Shown here piece after piece: positions 6,404 to 11,286 of a stretch of DNA of 11,286 nt. Location of the stretch: positions 1 to 11,286 of the forward strand of contig JAMCTB010000232.1 in assembly GCA_023380955.1 (NCBI GenBank). The letters are read 5' to 3'. Below the pieces are notes generated by a model that saw only the letters and a program-made list of their open reading frames with translations, ran no database searches and was not told where the DNA came from. The first letter of the stretch is position 1. Each line of letters begins with the position of its first letter. This stretch comes from Chloroflexota bacterium (GTDB lineage Bacteria; Chloroflexota; UBA6077). The position numbers and the translations under genes are program-made.

Positions 6404-7978
6404 TTAGCCCACGTGTCCCACGAAGAAGGCCATGATCCAGGTGATCACACCCACAAGGGCAGTGAGGGCGAGCGATATGGGAATGGTACGCCGCATCACC
6501 TCCCCCTCTTTGCCCAGCAGGCCAGTGATGGCCGCTGCCGGGATGATCTTGTTAGGGGTAGACATGCTGGAAGCACCGCCACCAGAGTTGTTGGTGGCCA
6601 CGTACAGGATCTGATCCTGGTTCAGCTGGCCGGCCATATCCTGTTGGAAGCGGGCAAAAAGGATGTTGGTGGAAACACCGCTGCCGGTGATCACGCAGCC
6701 CATCCAGCCAACGAAGGGCGCCACGAAGGGATAGACGAGCCCTCCGACTATCGCCGCCGTACCGATGGCCAGGATCTTCATCATCTGGGATTCGTTGAGC
6801 ACCTCGCTCATGGTCAGGAAGCCGAAGCAGGCGATGGCCGAGGGGACGAAGGGCACCATCGTCTTCTTCACTGCGGTGGCGAACCCCTTGCCATCCAGAC
6901 CCTGCACCAGCCCACCGACAACGGAGCAGACGGCTAGCAGCACGCCGATCTGGGTGAGGGGCTTCCAGGCCCAGGTGCCCGCGGCACCGCCGAGGCCGAT
7001 GCTGATCACCACGGAGTTGAGCGCCGTGTTGAGAGGCACCCACACCTTGATGGGGAAGAGCACCGCGATCACCAGGAGATACGGGAAGATGGCCCTGAAG
7101 AGGCCCATGCTGCCCGTGTAGCCTCCCTGCAGAGCAGCGGCCTGAGAACCTCCGGCGATCGGCGCGAACGCAGCCTGGTCGTTGCCCTTGTACTTCTCAC
7201 TCCGGGTGAACAGATAGGAGGTGAACATGGCTGCGGCGCCGGACATCCAGCCGATGAACTCCGGCATCCTGAAGCCGATAGACAGGATCAGCATGACACT
7301 GGTGCCGACGGCGGACTGCACGACGATCGGTACCCAGTACTTCTTCAGGGTGGCCATGCCCATCACCAGCCAGATCCCCAGGATCGGCTCCATGAACCAG
7401 AGCGGTGCTTCCAGGACGCCAATTGTGGGTACCAGGTTGGCGATGGGGATGTTGGTTAGACTCGCGCCGGTGGTCGGCCCCACGCCCCAAGTACCCCACA
7501 CCATGTAGGAGGAGTATCCGATGAGGGTGAGGAGGCAGGCGTCCATGGCCGAGAAGCCGAGCGCCATCAGGATCGGCGCCGTCACCGCGGGCGGCACACC
7601 GAAGCCGGCGATGCCGTGAAGGAATCCGGCAAAGCCGACGGCGATCAGCAGCACCTGCATCAGGCGGTCTTTGGTGAGGCCGATGATGCTCCACTTGATC
7701 TTTTCGATGGCACCGCTGGTCTCCACGACGAAGTAGAGGAAAAGCGCGCCACCGATGATCACCATGATGTCGAAGGCGAGGAGGGTTCCCTTTGCCGTGG
7801 CCAGGGTGGTAGCCATGAAATCAAAGCCGAAGAACAGCATCGCCAGGATGCAGCCGAGGATCCAGGACGCCAGGCCGGTCTTCGTGGCCGACATGCGGAA
7901 GAAGACCATGCCCACCAGGATAAGCAGCACGGGGATCCACGCTATGATGTAGCGCAACGGGGTGAAGTCGACCGTCAT
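6404..7978 (-). CDS. L-lactate permease (LctP) family transporter
   Basis: A 524-residue integral membrane protein of the lactate permease family, which imports lactate, glycolate and related 2-hydroxymonocarboxylates by proton symport. Hydrophobic segments fill almost the whole length (for example IIAWIPVLLILVGMVFF, ILGCILAMLFFGFDF and ALTALVGVITWIMAFF). Family-typical loops are HGIAGFGVPPAVTAPILMALGF, GWMGCVITGSGVSTNILFA, and the C-terminal PNKIIPAAAITGLLGKEGEVMRRT. The length fits the family. Translation probably starts at the ATG at 7978 (MTVDFTP), which has GAGGAG about 6 nt upstream; the ATG two codons earlier is too close to that site. It lies 229 bp after the regulator gene and first among the structural genes, so import of the operon's substrate is its likely role. 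Lactate itself is not certain, as the pathway enzymes look more elaborate than lactate oxidation needs. Confidence 0.9.
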   Translation of the reverse strand: MTVDFTPLRYIIAWIPVLLILVGMVFFRMSATKTGLASWILGCILAMLFFGFDFMATTLATAKGTLLAFDIMVIIGGALFLYFVVETSGAIEKIKWSIIGLTKDRLMQVLLIAVGFAGFLHGIAGFGVPPAVTAPILMALGFSAMDACLLTLIGYSSYMVWGTWGVGPTTGASLTNIPIANLVPTIGVLEAPLWFMEPILGIWLVMGMATLKKYWVPIVVQSAVGTSVMLILSIGFRMPEFIGWMSGAAAMFTSYLFTRSEKYKGNDQAAFAPIAGGSQAAALQGGYTGSMGLFRAIFPYLLVIAVLFPIKVWVPLNTALNSVVISIGLGGAAGTWAWKPLTQIGVLLAVCSVVGGLVQGLDGKGFATAVKKTMVPFVPSAIACFGFLTMSEVLNESQMMKILAIGTAAIVGGLVYPFVAPFVGWMGCVITGSGVSTNILFARFQQDMAGQLNQDQILYVATNNSGGGASSMSTPNKIIPAAAITGLLGKEGEVMRRTIPISLALTALVGVITWIMAFFVGHVG

Positions 7979-8207
7979 TGCCATCTCCTCTCGAATACAA
8001 GGAAGAAGCACAGCGAAGGCGTGAAGGCCAGGACGCCCACTATCGCGGCTCTACTCCGCGTGCTCACCCCCTTTCCGTTCCCGCGGGCCGGTATCGCCTC
8101 GTGGGCCAGCTACATCGACCAAGAGAGCGAAAGACGAAGGTGCTCTCTACCGGGATGCCGAGCTAGACGGACCGGGATGGATGCCAGGTGCAGCTCAGAA
8201 CGGTACG
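7979..8207 (-). other. 229-bp gap between regulator and permease genes
   Basis: No gene is supported here. In the transcript direction there is a 7-bp hairpin, AGAGAGC (8148-8142) against GCTCTCT (8128-8122) with a 13-nt loop and no T-run, a 5-bp CGCGG/CCGCG hairpin around 8044-8060, and two copies of ATCCCGGT about 30 nt apart near 8150-8180. I could not find a convincing promoter, and there is no second copy of the regulator's palindrome. The permease and later genes may therefore depend on transcription from the promoter upstream of the regulator. Confidence 0.5.
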
Positions 8208-8942
8208 CTACCGAAACAGACTGGTCGTGTAGGCGTACCTGTCGGCGCGATAGAAGCTCTCGACGTACTCGATGGGAAAGCCGCTATCCAGGAAGGTAAG
8301 CCGCTCGATCTGCAACAGTGGCGCGTCTTTGGGGATCGCAAGCAGCGATGCTTGCTGGCGACTCGCTGTGGTGGCGGTGATCTTCTCCTGGGCATGGCCT
8401 AGCTTGAGGCCGTACTTCTGCTCCAGAAGTCGATAGAGGGAGAAAAGAGTGAGGTCGTCGTTGATCAGGTTGGGACACCGGTCATGGGGGACGTGGACGG
8501 TCTGAATCGCCATCGGCTCGCCGTCCGCAAGCCGCAGCCGGAAGATCTGGAGAACCTTCTCCTCGGGGCTGATCTCCAGGAACGCGGCCACCTTCCGTCC
8601 CGCTTCCACCAGCGACTCGCCGAGAACCCTGGTTCCCGGCTGGAGCCCCCGACCGGACATCTCCTCGTAGTATCCCGTGAGCCTGGCTAGCTTACGCTCG
8701 ATCTTGGGACGGGCGACGAAGGTGCCCTTGCCAGCACGTCGGTACAGCACCCCCTCGTTCACCAGCTCGGTGAGGGCCTGGCGAGCGGTCATCCGGCTGA
8801 CCCTGTGGGTCGCCGCCAGCTCCTCCTCGCCGGGGATGCGACTGTCTGGCGGGTAATCATCGCTGTTCGCCAGCTGCTCCTTGAGCAGCTGCTTGAGCTG
8901 GTAGTAGAGAGGGACCGGTCCGTCGCGGTGCAGGGTGGACAT
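8208..8942 (-). CDS. GntR-family (HutC subfamily) transcriptional regulator
   Basis: A 244-residue regulator with an N-terminal GntR winged helix (residues about 8-76: PLYYQLKQLLKEQL, IPGEEELAATHRVSRMTARQALTELVNEGVLYRRAGKGTFV) and a C-terminal UTRA effector-binding domain (about 90-238, ending with FPIEYVESFYRADRYAYTTSLFR). This is the HutC arrangement, in which binding of a small metabolite, often a sugar phosphate or acid, releases DNA. The length is typical. The start ATG 8942 has GGGGAGG 4-5 nt upstream. A perfect palindrome lies 21 nt upstream of the start and overlaps the promoter, consistent with autorepression. It is the first gene of the operon, so its effector is probably the pathway substrate or an intermediate. 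Confidence 0.94.
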   Translation of the reverse strand: MSTLHRDGPVPLYYQLKQLLKEQLANSDDYPPDSRIPGEEELAATHRVSRMTARQALTELVNEGVLYRRAGKGTFVARPKIERKLARLTGYYEEMSGRGLQPGTRVLGESLVEAGRKVAAFLEISPEEKVLQIFRLRLADGEPMAIQTVHVPHDRCPNLINDDLTLFSLYRLLEQKYGLKLGHAQEKITATTASRQQASLLAIPKDAPLLQIERLTFLDSGFPIEYVESFYRADRYAYTTSLFR

Positions 8943-8963
8943 GAGGCCTCCCCTGGCTGTCGT

Positions 8964-8979
8964 ACCTGTATATACAGGT
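8964..8979. promoter_or_regulatory. Predicted GntR operator (perfect 16-bp palindrome)
   Basis: ACCTGTATATACAGGT is perfectly self-complementary with its centre between 8971 and 8972. Its length, symmetry and AT-rich centre fit the operators of HutC-type GntR regulators. It lies 21 nt upstream of the regulator's start codon and overlaps the predicted -10 box, so binding would block RNA polymerase. No second copy was seen in the window. Confidence 0.8.
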
Positions 8980-9005
8980 TTAGCAGCTGGAGGGGATCAT
9001 GTCAA
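8977..9005 (-). promoter_or_regulatory. Predicted sigma-70-type promoter of the GntR operon
   Basis: On the minus strand TTGACA (9005-9000) is a perfect -35 box. After 17 bp comes TAAACC (8982-8977), a weak -10 box supported by an extended TGC just upstream. The -35 lies inside the last codons of the truncated comB-like gene and the -10 overlaps the palindromic operator. This is a by-eye prediction; the weak -10 is its main uncertainty. Confidence 0.6.
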
Positions 9006-9536
9006 TAGTTGTTGGGGTGTAGAATAGGGATTCACCACCAGGTATCCGGCGCAGTGGCAGTCCTCGATGCCGTAGCGGGTGCCATGGCTCCGCCCCGATC
9101 CAACGATGGCGATGTCCGCTGAGCGCTCCTTCGCATCGGCCAGGGCCGCTCTCACCACGGCTCCAGCGTTGGGATAGGACCCGACGAACGCTCTTCGCCC
9201 CTCGCCCACCAGCCTGGCCATCGCCTTGGCGCCGTTGCTGCTGGTGAACACCATGCGCTGCCCCTCCAGAGTCAACGAGGCGTAGTCGCTCGGGGAGTTG
9301 CCGTAGTCGAAGTCGGGGAGGCGCACGCCGCCGGACTCCCCGCAGAGCAGGCGGGAGCCGAGCCTTTCCCGGTGGGCCCGCGCATCTTCCGGCCGTCCGG
9401 CCACGATGATGTTGCGAGCCCCACGGCCCAGCATGGTAACCAGGGTGGCCGAAGTCCTTAGCACGTCGATCAGCACGATGGTCTTCTTCGCCGATCCCTC
9501 CAGCTCCTGGGCCAGAAACAGCGCCTCGACGATCAT
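8997..9536 (-). CDS. comB: 2-phosphosulfolactate phosphatase (ComB) family, C-terminally short
   Basis: A ComB-family Mg-dependent phosphatase, whose characterised members convert 2-phospho-3-sulfolactate to sulfolactate plus phosphate in coenzyme M synthesis; the role in most bacteria is unclear. Family motifs are present: VLIDVLRTSATLVT (21-34), LLCGESGGVRLPDFDYGNSP (63-82), MVFTSSNGAKA (95-105), VGSYPNAGAVV (118-128) and IEDCHCAG (157-164). The predicted protein is 179 residues, whereas the family is usually about 230-250. Similarity stops after GYLV, and the tail VNPYSTPQQLLT is not ComB-like; no frame downstream restores the missing part. The gene may be broken or remodelled where the GntR operon begins. 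The start at 9536 is chosen for its GGGGAGGTG ribosome-binding site over an upstream ATG at 9560. The gene lies 124 bp downstream of larE. Confidence 0.82.
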   Translation of the reverse strand: MIVEALFLAQELEGSAKKTIVLIDVLRTSATLVTMLGRGARNIIVAGRPEDARAHRERLGSRLLCGESGGVRLPDFDYGNSPSDYASLTLEGQRMVFTSSNGAKAMARLVGEGRRAFVGSYPNAGAVVRAALADAKERSADIAIVGSGRSHGTRYGIEDCHCAGYLVVNPYSTPQQLLT

Positions 9537-9571
9537 CGCCACACCTCCCCGCCTACTCAAACCGCTGAGTG

Positions 9572-9618
9572 CGCAGAGACAACCATAGTATTCTCTGCGA
9601 GCTCTGCGCTCTCTGTGG
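9572..9618. repeat. 8-bp inverted repeat and 9-bp imperfect tandem repeats upstream of comB
   Basis: CGCAGAGA (9572-9579) and TCTCTGCG (9592-9599) are perfect complements around a 12-nt loop. From 9592 three imperfect 9-mers follow on the plus strand: TCTCTGCGA, GCTCTGCGC and TCTCTGTGG. They form part of the 124-bp larE-comB gap. The pattern resembles degenerate CACAGAG-type repeats scattered in many environmental genomes (recalled, not checked). No promoter was recognised. Confidence 0.55.
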
Positions 9619-9633
9619 TGAAACCCGGTAACT

Positions 9634-9653
9634 CGTCCGGGACAAGCCCCGAC
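9634..9653 (-). repeat. CTTGT-loop hairpin repeat, copy 1 (downstream of larE)
   Basis: On the minus strand GTCGGGG, loop CTTGT, CCCGGAC forms an imperfect hairpin 8 nt past the larE stop codon. It is the same element as the one at 10514-10534, in the opposite orientation and with one diverged stem position. Confidence 0.65.
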
Positions 9654-9660
9654 ACCACAA

Positions 9661-10491
9661 TCATGAGGTCGCTTTTGCGGCCCCTATCGCCTCGTTCAGG
9701 CTCCCGGTCCGGTAGCCCTGGAGGTCCAGGGTAACGTAGAGGTAGCCCAGATCCTTCAGCTTGACCACGATCAGCTCCGCAGAGCCGTCGGCCAGCAGCT
9801 TCGCCATCTGGTCCCGAGGTAGCTCGATCCTGGCGATCTTGTCGTGGTGTCGCACCCGCACCTGGCGATATCCCAGGTCGTGGAGGAAGCTCTCGGCCTC
9901 GTCCACCTGGTGCAGCGCCTCGGCGGTGATCCGCTGGCCGTAGGGAATGCGAGACGAGAGACAGGCGTAGGCGGGCTTGTCCCAGCTCCGCAGACCCAGC
10001 TCCCGGGATAGCAACCGGATCTCGTTCTTGGTCAGCCCCACCTCCTGGAGCGGCCCCCGGGCCCCCATCCGCCGGGCAGCCTGGATGCCCGGGCGGAAGT
10101 CGCCCAGGTCGTCGGCGTTCACGCCGTACAGCATCTCCCGCAGCCCTTCCCCCCTGGCGATCGGGAGGACCTTGGTGAACAGCTCCGTCTTGCAGTGGAA
10201 ACAGCGGTTCACCGGATTGCTGGCGTAGTCGGGATTGGCCAGCTCCTCGGTGCCGATCAGGCGGATCCGCGCCCCCATCTCCTCCGCCAGCCGCTGGGCC
10301 TCCTTCAACTCCCGGGCCGGATAGGACTCCGAGACCGCGACGATCCCCAGGACCCGATCCGGGCCCAACTCGTCCACGGCGACCTTCAGCAGGAAGGTGC
10401 TGTCGACCCCGCCCGAGTAGGCGACGGCCACGCTCTCCATGCCCCGAAGGATCCCCTTAAGCTGCTCGTACTTCTGATGTAGCTCGTCCAT
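9661..10491 (-). CDS. larE: ATP-dependent sulfur transferase LarE
   Basis: A 276-residue PP-loop enzyme of the LarE family. LarE adenylates pyridinium-3,5-biscarboxylic acid mononucleotide and inserts sulfur, building the nickel-pincer nucleotide cofactor used by lactate racemase (LarA) and related hydroxyacid racemases/epimerases. The PP-loop SGGVDST (26-32) is intact. Other hallmarks are NRCFHCK (95-101), YGVNADDLGDFRPG (122-135) and SWDKPAYACLSSRIPYG (169-185), where Cys177 is the equivalent of the sacrificial Cys176 of the Lactobacillus plantarum enzyme. Cys97 and Cys100 make a second thiol pair, as in LarE proteins proposed to carry a [4Fe-4S] cluster and use external sulfide instead of their own cysteine. 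The start ATG has AGGGAG 4 nt upstream. larA, larB and larC are not in the window. The neighbouring mnmA is another PP-loop sulfur enzyme, and the lactate-type permease nearby fits 2-hydroxyacid metabolism. Confidence 0.95.
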   Translation of the reverse strand: MDELHQKYEQLKGILRGMESVAVAYSGGVDSTFLLKVAVDELGPDRVLGIVAVSESYPARELKEAQRLAEEMGARIRLIGTEELANPDYASNPVNRCFHCKTELFTKVLPIARGEGLREMLYGVNADDLGDFRPGIQAARRMGARGPLQEVGLTKNEIRLLSRELGLRSWDKPAYACLSSRIPYGQRITAEALHQVDEAESFLHDLGYRQVRVRHHDKIARIELPRDQMAKLLADGSAELIVVKLKDLGYLYVTLDLQGYRTGSLNEAIGAAKATS

Positions 10492-10513
10492 CCGCTCCCT
10501 CTATCCAGTGTAG

Positions 10514-10534
10514 CGTCGGGGCTTGTCCCCGACG
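10514..10534. repeat. CTTGT-loop hairpin repeat, copy 2 (upstream of larE)
   Basis: CGTCGGGG (10514-10521), loop CTTGT and CCCCGACG (10527-10534) form a perfect 8-bp hairpin in the 98-bp gap between mnmA and larE. With the copy at 9634-9653 in opposite orientation it brackets larE. Confidence 0.75.
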
Positions 10535-10567
10535 TGGTCGATGTCGCCTCCATCAGCAGCCAGCGGC

Positions 10568-10591
10568 AGAGACGCGACATGTCGCGTCTCT
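10568..10591. repeat. 24-bp perfect palindrome overlapping the mnmA stop codon
   Basis: The 24 bases are exactly self-complementary, centred on the A-T step at 10579/10580 (half-site AGAGACGCGACA). The palindrome includes two bases of the mnmA TAG stop. With no loop it can act as a hairpin in RNA or a dyad in DNA. It looks like a REP-type interspersed element of the kind frequent in Chloroflexota genomes (recalled impression). A T-run is absent, so it is not a clear terminator. Confidence 0.75.
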
Positions 10592-11286
10592 ACTGCGCCT
10601 TTGCGATCGTTCCTCCCACCGCCACGGCATCGCCCTGGTACAGCACCACGGCCTGCCCCGGGGATACCGCCCGCTGGGGCTCGTCGAACTCGACCGCCAG
10701 CGTGCCATCCTCCAGCACCCTGGCGGTGGCGGGAACCTCCGTTGCCCGATACCGAATGCGAGCGGCCACCCGGATCGGCTCCGTGGGCTGCTCGAGGGAA
10801 ACCCAGTTCAAGTCCTCGGCCGTCAGGCCCGGCGAGTATAGCCCTTCCCGCTCGCCGACCACAATGGCGTTCCGCTCCGGGACTATCTTCAACACGTAGA
10901 GCGGCTGCCGGGCCGCCAGCCCCAACCCCTTCCGCTGCCCCACGGTGTAGAAAGCGATCCCCGGATGGGTGCCGATCTGCTCCCCCCCCTCGTCGAGAAT
11001 GGGCCCGGGGCGGGCGGCGGAGGGGATCCGTCCGCGCAGAAAGCCGGCGTAGTCGTTGTTCTGGACGAAGCAGATCTCCTGGCTGTCCGGCTTCGCCGCC
11101 GTCACCAGCCCCAGCTGCGCGGCTATTCGCCGGGTCTCGCTCTTCTCCATCTCTCCCAGGGGGAGGAGGGTGCGGGCCAGCTGCTGCTGAGTCAGGGAGT
11201 AGAGGGCGTAGCTCTGATCCTTGGAGGCGTCGGCGGCCTTCCGAAGGGTGCAGCGGCCCGACTCCGAACGACCGATGCGGGCGTAG
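10590..11286 (-). CDS. mnmA: tRNA-specific 2-thiouridylase MnmA (5' part outside window)
   Basis: The C-terminal 231 residues of MnmA, which activates uridine 34 of tRNA(Lys/Glu/Gln) with ATP and inserts sulfur to give 2-thiouridine. The fragment begins at YARIGRSESGR, followed by the family block SKDQSYALYSLTQQQLARTLLPLGEM. It contains the second catalytic cysteine in SQEICFVQNNDYAGFL (visible residue 72), then TVGQRKGLGLAARQPLYVL and the C-terminal beta-barrel ending DAVAVGGTIAKAQ. The N-terminal PP-loop and first catalytic Cys lie beyond the window edge. An ATG at 11150 is open but internal to the protein. The next gene is larE, 98 bp downstream, past two palindromic repeats. Confidence 0.97.
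   Translation of the reverse strand, partial: YARIGRSESGRCTLRKAADASKDQSYALYSLTQQQLARTLLPLGEMEKSETRRIAAQLGLVTAAKPDSQEICFVQNNDYAGFLRGRIPSAARPGPILDEGGEQIGTHPGIAFYTVGQRKGLGLAARQPLYVLKIVPERNAIVVGEREGLYSPGLTAEDLNWVSLEQPTEPIRVAARIRYRATEVPATARVLEDGTLAVEFDEPQRAVSPGQAVVLYQGDAVAVGGTIAKAQ

Noticed and set aside
8122..8148. Intrinsic terminator after gntR
   Set aside because: The 7-bp stem has a 13-nt loop and no T-run follows; it is too weak to call a terminator.
8942..8999. In-frame read-through of the comB TGA (8997-8999) into the GntR gene as a second selenocysteine fusion
   Set aside because: The frames do match, but this has a one-in-three chance. The intervening residues resemble neither family, no Cys position is expected there, and the stretch holds the promoter, operator and a good ribosome-binding site for GntR.
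9572..9618. CRISPR array
   Set aside because: The repeat units are only 8-9 bp, imperfect and directly adjacent, with no spacers.

Overview
This GC-rich bacterial window carries eleven protein genes, all on the minus strand. Transcription therefore runs from the high-coordinate end to the low-coordinate end. Short GC-rich palindromes and degenerate tandem repeats sit between genes. That style, with a selenoprotein gene and larE/comB, suggests an uncultured environmental bacterium, possibly Chloroflexota; this is a low-confidence guess from impression, not from a search.

Upstream block (11286 to 8997): the 3' part of mnmA (tRNA 2-thiouridylase), larE (sulfur insertion for the nickel-pincer cofactor) and a comB-type phosphosulfolactate phosphatase gene that lacks its usual C-terminal part. 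Inverted copies of a small hairpin repeat flank larE, and a 24-bp perfect palindrome overlaps the mnmA stop codon.

Main block (9005 to 1): an apparent GntR/HutC-regulated operon. A promoter (TTGACA, 17-bp spacer, extended -10) lies upstream of the regulator, and a perfect 16-bp palindrome overlaps its -10 box. In order the operon encodes the GntR-UTRA regulator, an LctP-family lactate/2-hydroxyacid permease, a zinc MDR dehydrogenase, a creatininase-family amidohydrolase, a Tm-1-like/UPF0261 protein, a C-GCAxxG-C-C redox protein, a PfkB sugar-acid kinase, an AHL-lactonase-like metallo-beta-lactamase hydrolase, and a phosphonatase-like HAD hydrolase cut by the window edge. Intergenic gaps range from 5 to about 230 bp, and several contain strong hairpins.

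The most notable feature is an in-frame TGA at 2934-2936, exactly at the first conserved cysteine of the C-GCAxxG-C-C protein. A hairpin resembling a bacterial SECIS element follows it. Ordinary gene calling would truncate or miss the gene; read as selenocysteine it gives a complete 155-residue protein. The operon looks like a catabolic module for a hydroxy- or sugar-acid type compound passing through lactone, amide and phosphorylated intermediates. The actual substrate cannot be read from the sequence.
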